A DNA stretch of 8,094 nucleotides from CBFHSD01 sp965658375 (GTDB taxonomy: Bacteria > Bacteroidota > Bacteroidia > Flavobacteriales_G > Salibacteraceae). The number at the start of each line of letters is the position of its first letter. Positions within the stretch are counted from its first letter, which is position 1. The stretch covers positions 1 to 8,094 of the forward strand of contig CBFHSD010000072.1 of the NCBI GenBank assembly GCA_965658375.1. Direction: 5' to 3'. The position numbers and the translations under genes were made by a program. A model generated the notes under the pieces. The model searched no databases, was not told the DNA's origin, and saw only the letters and a program-made list of their open reading frames with translations. This document shows, piece after piece, positions 1 to 5,587 of this stretch.

Positions 1-1707
1 GCTGGTGCTTGGATGGAATGGTTGGCTCAAAAGCAAAAATCACCTTTCCCAAAAAAGCTCACACTTGCTGGGGGTTTGGCAATTCTTGCTACAGCTATTA
101 ACCCACACGGGCCATACATGATCATCCACCCCTACATCATATTTACCCAAGTGGGATCCAACCATTACACTACAGAATTGAACTCGGCTTTTTACAGACC
201 CGATGACTATTTTGGATTCAAAGAACCATGGATCGCCATTGTCTTATTTGGCATTGCACTAATATCTATTGCTTTTCTCGTATTCAAACGGAAAGAAAAA
301 CCTCTTGCAGGGCTCATCAACACCACAGGCTTCGGCTACATTTTAGCATTAATTGCCTTCTTTTATTTAGGCTTAACGGGTCACAGAAATGTGCCCTTCG
401 GTATCCTATTGGCCATGATGGTTTTATTGCCCTTAACTGCGCATTGGAGTAGCACATTGCAAAAACTTCGTATTCCTTTTCAAGCACTAAGCATCGTTTT
501 ACTGCTTGGACTTTACCTCAGTGTGGTATCGAATACCTACTACGAAAAACTGAACCCTAAAGATGAATTTGGTTTAAAGACCTATGCTGCCAAAAACCCC
601 ACTACTGCTGCTCAATTTGTAAAAGATCACAAGCTCAAAGGAACCTGTTTTAGCGATTACCTGACCTCTGCCTATTTCTTGTGGGAACTTGGCCCCGATT
701 TCAAATCTTTTATTGATTTGAGAGATTTAGACGTGTTTCCTATGGATTTCTTCTACGCGTTCACGAAAATTACTTTCGACCCTATTGCTTTTGAACAAGC
801 AAATGAAACTTACAAATTCAATTACATCTTGCTTTACAGGCCTTCTTTTGAACCTTTGCACCAGCACTTATACCAAAGTGATGACTGGATTTTGGTCAAT
901 ATTGATCCAGTTTGTGCCGTTTACCTAAAAAACACAACAGAGCATGCCGAGCTCATAGCGAATTACGGAGTTCAAAAACAAGGAATTTCAGTTTTCAAAA
1001 CCTCCTTTCAACCCAAACCCGCTACTTTCTCAACCGGACTTTCTACACTCCTAAATCCATGGTACCAAGTAAAGGACAAAGAAGAAGTAAACACCACTTA
1101 TTTAGCGGCTGAATACTTCTCTCAAGTGGGCGATTTCAATTTGGCCAGTGCAGCGCTAAATGCTCTTCTTCAAGCCAATCCAGAAAACGCAAAAGGGCTT
1201 CTGCTTTCTGGAAATATGCATACCATTCAGGGAGATCAAATGCCATCAGACTCTTTAAAAGATGCTTACTACAAATACGCCACGCAACAACTTTTAACTT
1301 ACAATAAGTTGGAACCAAAATCAGCCAAAGGCTTTCTTACGTTGGCTTCCATTAGCATGCGTTACAACAATGTGAACCAGGCATTGAATTACTTAAATAA
1401 GGGGAAAGAGAACAATCCTAAAAATGCCGATATAGGAGTAGCAATGGCAGAAGCATATCAAGGATTGATGGCGCAAGATCCAAAGAATAAAACACGATAC
1501 ATACAATTATGGTTTGAGCATATGATGGCCGCTCATAAGTACGATCCCGGCAATCAAATGACAATAATGAAATTGGCTCTAGCACACTGCCAACGGAATG
1601 AATGTGAACAAGCAGCACCTTTTCTACGGCAATTTGAAGGGAGACCGGGAATTGCTACAGAAGATCGTGAAAACGTAGAAAAGTGCAAGAAAAAATGTTT
1701 GCCTTAG
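1..1707 (+). CDS. Polytopic membrane protein with C-terminal TPR region, 5'-partial
   Basis: The frame is already open at base 1 (four codons, AGAW, precede the ATG at 13), so the visible Met is probably internal and the gene begins upstream. Numbering from that Met, hydrophobic segments lie at about 17-38, 72-92, 106-143 (probably two helices broken by GHRNVPFG) and 155-174. A soluble part follows with FSDYLTSAYFLWELGP and FIDLRDLD (213-240), then DWILVNIDPVCAVYLK (291-306), and a helical TPR-like region at about 360-545. NPHG after the first helix, RNVPF in the third segment and the G-x-F-x-x-Y...FIDxR pattern resemble bacterial GT-C-like (PMT-related) membrane proteins with an appended TPR domain. 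That assignment is from memory of family features. Catalytic Asp residues of GT-C enzymes would lie in the missing N-terminal part, so no activity can be claimed. The stop overlaps the stop of the convergent gene by 4 nt. Confidence 0.85.
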   Translation, partial: AGAWMEWLAQKQKSPFPKKLTLAGGLAILATAINPHGPYMIIHPYIIFTQVGSNHYTTELNSAFYRPDDYFGFKEPWIAIVLFGIALISIAFLVFKRKEKPLAGLINTTGFGYILALIAFFYLGLTGHRNVPFGILLAMMVLLPLTAHWSSTLQKLRIPFQALSIVLLLGLYLSVVSNTYYEKLNPKDEFGLKTYAAKNPTTAAQFVKDHKLKGTCFSDYLTSAYFLWELGPDFKSFIDLRDLDVFPMDFFYAFTKITFDPIAFEQANETYKFNYILLYRPSFEPLHQHLYQSDDWILVNIDPVCAVYLKNTTEHAELIANYGVQKQGISVFKTSFQPKPATFSTGLSTLLNPWYQVKDKEEVNTTYLAAEYFSQVGDFNLASAALNALLQANPENAKGLLLSGNMHTIQGDQMPSDSLKDAYYKYATQQLLTYNKLEPKSAKGFLTLASISMRYNNVNQALNYLNKGKENNPKNADIGVAMAEAYQGLMAQDPKNKTRYIQLWFEHMMAAHKYDPGNQMTIMKLALAHCQRNECEQAAPFLRQFEGRPGIATEDRENVEKCKKKCLP

Positions 1708-2138
1708 TCTACTTCAACAGCCTGATTCAAAATGTAGTTCAGCTCCATTACATCTGTAGAATTCAGTTCTAAGAATCCCTCTAGCTTTACTACTTCATCG
1801 GTGTCAAATCTTCTGGGTCTTTCAACAAATTTAATGGCCATCACAGATTCTGGCCCAGCGTTCCCACAAAAGAAACACGCTGCAAAAGGGTTGGCAGATA
1901 AAACGTACAGGCCTTTGTCTAAATCCAATGGTATCATATAGCCCTCGATCGCAACTTTGCTCTCATCCATCATCAATAAATTAGAACCAAAAGTGGGATA
2001 CCAAAGCATCTCTCCAGTTTCTTCATCTTCTTCTGCCTTAAACTGCACGTCTTCAAGCATTTTCCAGGTAAGTTTATCTTGTCCGTAGGTGAAACTTACA
2101 AGAAAAATAAAAGCTATTAAACCGATGATTCTAACCAT
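1704..2138 (-). CDS. Secreted DUF3299-like protein with CxxC motif, last gene of the ABC operon
   Basis: I start this at the ATG at 2138, giving 144 residues. It begins with a clean signal peptide (MVRIIGLIAFIFLVSFTYG, cut before Q20) and overlaps the permease stop by 8 nt (ATGGTTAG). The longer in-frame start at 2174 would add 12 non-signal residues and lie inside the permease gene. The mature part has IEGYMIPLD (64-72), YVLSANPFAACFFCGNAGPE (78-97, with Cys88 and Cys91) and RRFDTDEVVKLEGFLELN (109-126). This is the layout I associate with DUF3299/COG3495-like small exported proteins: a beta-rich domain around 'GYMIPL' and a conserved Cys/His loop. Such genes commonly sit beside ATPase/permease pairs in zinc-regulated operons. 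The molecular role is unknown. The CxxC could bind metal or form a disulfide in the periplasm. The family call is moderate; secretion and operon membership are well supported. Confidence 0.85.
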   Translation of the reverse strand: MVRIIGLIAFIFLVSFTYGQDKLTWKMLEDVQFKAEEDEETGEMLWYPTFGSNLLMMDESKVAIEGYMIPLDLDKGLYVLSANPFAACFFCGNAGPESVMAIKFVERPRRFDTDEVVKLEGFLELNSTDVMELNYILNQAVEVD

Positions 2139-3297
2139 TATTGAGTGTTTTATGAATGGATGTTCTGGCAGCAATTATTGCCGGTAACAATGCCGCGAAA
2201 GTACCTACCAAAATGGCAAAAGCAAAGAGCTTTAACACTTGATAAAAATCCAATACTTGAATGCTTCCGGCCACATAAAAAGTGAGCTGGGGCAAAATGC
2301 CTACCAACACGCTGTAGGTGAGTAAAATTCCTAAAAGAAAACCTGCCACCACTTGTATTAATCCTTCGAGCACTATTACTACAAACAAACCCAAAGGAGA
2401 AAGGCCTAATGTGCGCATGAGAGCCAATTCGTATTGGCGGTCTAACAAAGAACTGTAAAGCGCTACAAACACACTTATTGCTGCAATAAAAACAATGATC
2501 CATGCTATACCTTGAATAAAGCCTAAGCCTTGTCCTAACAAGGCTATTAAGCGGTTGATTTCTATAGCTGGTAATGCTGCTTGCATCGATGTTTTTCCAT
2601 TGATCCACCGTGGTAAGCTGACCATTCCTAAAGGGGAAGAAAAACGCACCAACAAGGCTGTTATTTCTGGGTTAGAGGCTTCGCCTTCGTGGGTATGCAT
2701 CTCCCACACCGAAGCTGTAGAACAAAATAATAAACGGTCTGCTGGCGAACCAGATTTCTCAAGCACCCCAACCACTTTATAATCTGCATGATCGTGAGAC
2801 TCACCTGCTTCATCAAAACCATGCGAACCGTGAAAATATGCCCCAACATCTAGTCCTGTTTTTTCGGCTATTTCTGCACCAATCACAATTTCAAGCGACT
2901 TAGAAAAATTGCTTCCTTTCTCAAGATCAAGATTCATCCATGACGCAAAACTCGTATTGGTTCCCACAATACGGTACCCTTTGTAATTATCTCCATAAGA
3001 GAGTGGCAAAGTGGCTTTCACCAATCGGTGATTCATCACTTTCTCGGCCTCATGCAATGGTATATTCCCTGTGGGTGCATCAATTTGATAAACTGCAGAA
3101 AGCACAAGCTGAAGCGGGCTTCCCTTGGCCCCAACCACCATGTCGGTTCCACTGGCATTTTTAACAAATTGATTCGACACTTGCTCATTGGCAATCATCA
3201 ACAACCAAAGTATACCCACACCAAATGCCATGAGTAGCACACTTAATAAGGATTGTTGTTTCCTGAACAAAACGTTTTTCCAACTGAGTTTAAACAT
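2131..3297 (-). CDS. ABC transporter permease, MacB/FtsX fold, with His-rich periplasmic loop
   Basis: 388 residues. One N-terminal TM helix (about 17-36) is followed by a large extracytoplasmic domain (about 37-250) of MacB_PCD type, containing the GTDMVVGAKGSPLQLVLS segment (50-67). Three C-terminal TM helices lie at about 258-283, 303-335 and 353-378. The DRQYELALMRTLGLSP stretch (286-301) is the typical FtsX coupling region. This four-TM topology marks a type VII ABC (LolE/MacB/FtsX class), whose members usually act as mechanotransmitters or exporters rather than classic channels. A His/acid-rich insert is visible: H156, H159, H168 and H170 in HGSHGFDEAGESHDH, then H201 and H203 in MHTHEGE, suggesting periplasmic metal binding. 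The ATG lies inside the end of the ATPase gene (8-nt overlap), so the two are very probably co-translated. The closest functional analogy I know is the permease of Zur-regulated ZrgABCDE / PA4063-4066-type zinc loci; the substrate is inferred. Confidence 0.93.
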   Translation of the reverse strand: MFKLSWKNVLFRKQQSLLSVLLMAFGVGILWLLMIANEQVSNQFVKNASGTDMVVGAKGSPLQLVLSAVYQIDAPTGNIPLHEAEKVMNHRLVKATLPLSYGDNYKGYRIVGTNTSFASWMNLDLEKGSNFSKSLEIVIGAEIAEKTGLDVGAYFHGSHGFDEAGESHDHADYKVVGVLEKSGSPADRLLFCSTASVWEMHTHEGEASNPEITALLVRFSSPLGMVSLPRWINGKTSMQAALPAIEINRLIALLGQGLGFIQGIAWIIVFIAAISVFVALYSSLLDRQYELALMRTLGLSPLGLFVVIVLEGLIQVVAGFLLGILLTYSVLVGILPQLTFYVAGSIQVLDFYQVLKLFAFAILVGTFAALLPAIIAARTSIHKTLNNG

Positions 3298-3925
3298 GGT
3301 TCAATTCTATTTGGTGATCTACGGCTGCTTTCAAACGCTGATCATGGGTAACAATCAGTAAAGAAGTATTTAATTCTTTTGCTTGTTCTTTCAATAATGA
3401 AATCACGGTTTTACAATTCTCATCATCCAAAGCACTTGTAGGTTCATCTGCAAGAATAAGAGATGGCTTGTTCACTAAAGCCCTTGCAATTCCTAAACGC
3501 TGCTGTTGTCCAATGCTTAATGCAGTGGTTTGTTTATTCAAGCTATCTCCTAAACCCAAACGGTCTAAAAGTTCCTTGCAAAAAGAGGCATCTAATTCTT
3601 GTTTGGCAAAGCGCTGAGCATATATCAAATTATCTAAAGTTGATAAGGCACGAATGAAGTGAGGTCTTTGAAACACAATTCCAATCTGCTGCCCTCTAAA
3701 CACATCTATTTCTTTCGTTGAAAGCGAATGCGTTGTGGTACCTCCAATCTCGATGGTTCCCTCATGTGGAGAAAGAATTAAACCGAGTAAGTGCAACCAG
3801 GTTGTTTTTCCAGAACCGGAATTCCCTAGAATTAGCGCAGATTCACCTTCTTCAACCCTAATAGAAGGAAAGTCAAAGACAGCAGTAGCATCGTAGGCAA
3901 AGTGTAGATTTGATGTTTGTAGCAC
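3290..3925 (-). CDS. ABC transporter ATP-binding protein, LolD/MacB-like
   Basis: 211 residues, a normal length for a stand-alone LolD/MacB-class nucleotide-binding subunit. All ATPase motifs are intact: Walker A GNSGSGKTT (34-42), Q-loop Gln86 in VFQRPH, signature LSIGQQQ (136-142), Walker B LILADEP (156-162), D-loop SALD (164-167) and switch His194 in IVTHD. It should drive the overlapping permease from the cytoplasmic face. The start is GTG at 3925. There is no internal Met, and the N-terminus MLQTSNLHFAYD matches the usual beginning of the family, so no later start is credible. It is the first gene of the minus-strand operon and is divergent from the sigma-factor gene 72 bp away. A TAnnTTTG box lies only 4 bp before the GTG, which raises the possibility of a leaderless message. 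Confidence 0.95.
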   Translation of the reverse strand: MLQTSNLHFAYDATAVFDFPSIRVEEGESALILGNSGSGKTTWLHLLGLILSPHEGTIEIGGTTTHSLSTKEIDVFRGQQIGIVFQRPHFIRALSTLDNLIYAQRFAKQELDASFCKELLDRLGLGDSLNKQTTALSIGQQQRLGIARALVNKPSLILADEPTSALDDENCKTVISLLKEQAKELNTSLLIVTHDQRLKAAVDHQIELNHV

Positions 3926-3943
3926 GCTTCAAAAATACGTTTG
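3909..3943 (+). promoter_or_regulatory. Candidate Bacteroidota promoter for the ECF sigma operon
   Basis: TACGTTTG at 3936-3943 is an exact TAnnTTTG match. TTTG at 3909-3912 lies 23 bp upstream, at the long end of acceptable spacing. This would give a 5' UTR of roughly 50 nt before the ATG at 3998. The -7 box overlaps the opposing candidate box by two bases (3936-3937), so the two divergent promoters would compete. The -33 element would sit inside the first codons of the ATPase gene. Confidence 0.4.
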
Positions 3944-3962
3944 AAAAATCTTATAACTGCAA
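3930..3962 (-). promoter_or_regulatory. Candidate Bacteroidota promoter for the ABC operon
   Basis: Read on the minus strand, TATTTTTG (3937 to 3930) matches the Bacteroidota -7 consensus TAnnTTTG exactly. A TTG (3962 to 3960) lies 22 bp upstream, within the spacing usually accepted for the -33 element. Transcription would begin at about the GTG start at 3925. The sequence is AT-rich and the upstream element is only three bases, so a chance match is quite possible. Confidence 0.35.
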
Positions 3963-3971
3963 TTAAACCTA

Positions 3972-3987
3972 ATGGTTCGTAAACCAT
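3972..3987. promoter_or_regulatory. Perfect 6-bp-arm palindrome in the divergent intergenic region
   Basis: ATGGTT (3972-3977) and AACCAT (3982-3987) are exact inverted repeats around a 4-base spacer, CGTA. The element sits 10 bp before the sigma-factor ATG and about 45 bp before the ATPase GTG. It could be an operator for a dimeric regulator, or a small hairpin in the sigma mRNA leader that affects translation. It does not look like the long AT-rich Zur palindrome of proteobacteria. Six-base arms can arise by chance, so confidence in function is low. Confidence 0.3.
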
Positions 3988-3997
3988 CTTAAGTTCA

Positions 3998-4537
3998 ATG
4001 AAAAGCCCCAAAGAAAAGCGCTTCGATGAAATTGTACAGACCTATTCTGAAAGGCTGTACTATCATGTGCGTAGAATGGTAGGTTTTCATCAAGAAGCTG
4101 ATGATGTATTGCAAAACACCTTGCTGAAAGTCTGGCTGAACTTGGGAAAATACAGAGGAGATGCCCAAATATATACATGGATTTATCGCATAGCCACCAA
4201 CGAAGCGATTGAGCATTTAAGAAAGAAGGCAAGAAAATCAAGTGTTTCAATAGAAGATCTTAATCAAACTGACCTTCAAAAACTCACTTCTGATACTTAT
4301 TTTGATGAAACTGCTGCAGAAGCTCATTTTGAATTGGCCTTGGCTGCACTCCCACCTAAGCAGAGAGCTGTTTTCCAGTTAAAATATTTCGAAGAAATGA
4401 AATATGAAGAGATGAGCGAGGTAATGGGAACCTCTGTGGGTGCCCTAAAAGCATCTTTTCATCACGCAAAAAAGAAAATTGAAGATTTTTTAAATACCCC
4501 GTTAAACGAATCTTCTTCTTTAACATCCAACAAATGA
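3998..4537 (+). CDS. ECF-family RNA polymerase sigma factor
   Basis: 179 residues, typical for an ECF (sigma-70 group IV) factor. Region 2 spans about 8-78 and includes ADDVLQNTLLKVWLNLGKY (34-52, the -10/core binding helix region) and YTWIYRIATNEAIEHLRKK (59-77). A variable linker runs to about 108. Region 4 covers about 111-166: ALPPKQRAVFQLKYFEEM, then the helix-turn-helix YEEMSEVMGTSVGALKASFH (136-155). It should direct RNA polymerase to a small target set, probably including its own operon. The start ATG at 3998 gives a complete region 2. The TGA stop overlaps the next gene's ATG (ATGA, 4534-4537), the usual arrangement for a sigma/anti-sigma pair and a sign of translational coupling. 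It is divergent from the ABC operon. The activating signal is inferred from the downstream genes to be envelope stress or metal. Confidence 0.95.
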   Translation: MKSPKEKRFDEIVQTYSERLYYHVRRMVGFHQEADDVLQNTLLKVWLNLGKYRGDAQIYTWIYRIATNEAIEHLRKKARKSSVSIEDLNQTDLQKLTSDTYFDETAAEAHFELALAALPPKQRAVFQLKYFEEMKYEEMSEVMGTSVGALKASFHHAKKKIEDFLNTPLNESSSLTSNK

Positions 4538-4932
4538 TGCAAAAAGAACAACATCGTGTTTACAAAGTTCCTGAAAACTATTTTCAAGAACTCTCGCAGA
4601 AAATAGAAGAAAAGAGAAAGAAGCGTGTGCAACACAAACGAAAAGAGACCTTCTTTTACATTTCCTCAGCAGCTGCAGCCATACTCCTTATAGTAAGTTT
4701 AGGGAATCATTTCATGTCGACTACAAATGATACTCTTGAAACGAACTTTACAGAAACGGATCTCGAATGGTATTTAGAAGATTATGAAATTAATTCTGAA
4801 GAACTTGCTTCCATCAATTGGGATGAATTCCATATTAGTGAGGACTCCATTTCTACTGAAGAAATTTTTGACTACTTCGAAAACACCAATTATTCAGACG
4901 TAGAATACGCCTATTATCAAACATTGAATTAA
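4534..4932 (+). CDS. Probable membrane anti-sigma factor, single TM, acidic periplasmic tail
   Basis: 132 residues. The N-terminal cytoplasmic part (1-39) is basic and carries VPENYFQEL (12-20), a motif often seen at the start of Bacteroidota proteins encoded just after ECF sigma genes. One TM helix follows at about 40-58 (FFYISSAAAAILLIVSLG). The rest (about 60-132) is strikingly acidic (LEWYLEDYEINSEEL, then EDSISTEEIFDYFENTNYSD), rich in Asp, Glu and Tyr and without Cys. There is no HxxxCxxC zinc anti-sigma motif and no recognisable FecR/RsiW domain. The role is inferred from position (4-nt overlap with the sigma gene), topology and the VPxxYF motif. The start could equally be the adjacent ATG at 4537. 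The acidic tail might interact with the basic, His-rich secreted protein encoded next. Confidence 0.85.
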   Translation: MMQKEQHRVYKVPENYFQELSQKIEEKRKKRVQHKRKETFFYISSAAAAILLIVSLGNHFMSTTNDTLETNFTETDLEWYLEDYEINSEELASINWDEFHISEDSISTEEIFDYFENTNYSDVEYAYYQTLN

Positions 4933-4944
4933 AAAAAGAATATC

Positions 4945-5436
4945 ATGAAAAAAATAACAGCAATTCTAATAACAGTGCTAACAGCTGCTACAACAATCAC
5001 ATTTGCTCAACCCCACCATGGAAAGCCGCACCATGGAAAAGAACATTCAATGGAAAAGATGAAAGCGCATAAAATTGCGTACATCACCACAGAACTAGAC
5101 CTGAGTACAAAAGATGCTGAAAAGTTTTGGCCGATCTACAATGAAATGGAGGACAAAAGAATGGAAATCATGGAAGAGCGTAAAAACGCGATGAAAGCCA
5201 TGAAAGCAAAAAAAGAAGAAGGTACTTTGAAGGACGCTGACATTGAAAAGAGTATTCAATTGAATTTTGAGATGGAGCAAAAAGAGTTAGATCTAAAAAA
5301 GAGTTACCACAAGCAATTCAAAGAAGTTTTAACTATGGAACAAGTAGGACAATTGTATATGGCTGAACGAAAATTCCATAAAGAGCTTATGAAGAGACTT
5401 TCTCATGAAGAACATAAAGGCGAAAAAAAGCATTGA
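4945..5436 (+). CDS. Spy/CpxP-like periplasmic protein, His- and Met-rich (sensor of the ECF system)
   Basis: 163 residues with a signal peptide (1-21, cut after TFA before Q22). The mature protein opens with a His-rich tail, PHHGKPHHGKEH (23-34), and ends in HEEHKGEKKH (154-163). Between them is an all-helical, highly charged core (about 40-150). Its TELDLSTKDAEKFWPIYNEM (49-68) and LTMEQ (129-133) correspond to the two LTxxQ-type repeats of the Spy/CpxP/CnrX group: periplasmic chaperones or metal/stress sensors that tune an anti-sigma or a kinase. At least eleven Met residues also lie in the core. It begins 12 bp after the anti-sigma candidate, so it is the third gene of the operon, followed by a strong terminator. 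The likely job is holding or releasing the anti-sigma in response to envelope stress or metal. The specific ligand (zinc, copper, nickel) cannot be read from sequence. Confidence 0.88.
   Translation: MKKITAILITVLTAATTITFAQPHHGKPHHGKEHSMEKMKAHKIAYITTELDLSTKDAEKFWPIYNEMEDKRMEIMEERKNAMKAMKAKKEEGTLKDADIEKSIQLNFEMEQKELDLKKSYHKQFKEVLTMEQVGQLYMAERKFHKELMKRLSHEEHKGEKKH
5014..5040 (+). repeat. Two-copy direct repeat encoding the HHGK units
   Basis: CACCATGGAAA occurs at 5014-5024 and again at 5029-5039 with a 15-base period. Each copy encodes His-His-Gly-Lys at the start of the mature Spy-like protein. The near-identical DNA suggests a recent in-frame duplication that expanded the putative metal-binding tail. 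Confidence 0.7.
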
Positions 5437-5460
5437 TTGAATTTTTTTCGGATTAGAATT

Positions 5461-5492
5461 AAAGGCTCGTGAATTTTCACGAGCCTTTTTTT
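5461..5492 (+). terminator. Rho-independent terminator of the sigma operon
   Basis: GGCTCGTG (5464-5471) pairs perfectly with CACGAGCC (5478-5485) around AATTTT. The stem is extended by AAA/TTT at its base and possibly by two A-T pairs at the loop, and is followed at once by seven T residues (5486-5492). It lies 25 bp after the Spy-like stop codon and separates the operon from the beta-helix gene. The upstream side has only three A residues, so it works mainly in the plus direction. Confidence 0.93.
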
Positions 5493-5587
5493 ATTCTGCT
5501 TATATCAACTTATGTTCATCATAACATAATTTTATATGTCAAGCAAGTTTTTATATATTCGGGACATCTTAAAAAAACCAATTCGTT

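Noticed and set aside
2139..2174. Upstream start for the DUF3299-like protein (MLPEHPFIKHSI extension)
   Set aside because: It would put a charged, non-hydrophobic extension before a canonical signal peptide; the ATG at 2138 fits the operon's overlap pattern.
2150..2608. 152-codon minus-strand open frame inside the permease gene
   Set aside because: It is a shifted frame of the permease, low-complexity and without domain signals, whereas the permease frame has clear TM and FtsX-like features.
3969..4250. Minus-strand frames of 93 and 73 codons opposite the sigma factor gene
   Set aside because: They are antisense to a gene with clear sigma region 2 sequence and have no supported features.
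5437..5587. Promoter for the beta-helix gene (TATATTCG at 5554-5561)
   Set aside because: It has seven of eight matches to TAnnTTTG, but no TTG/TTTG element lies at the proper distance upstream in this AT-rich stretch, so I do not list it as a feature. A promoter must exist somewhere after the terminator at 5461-5492.
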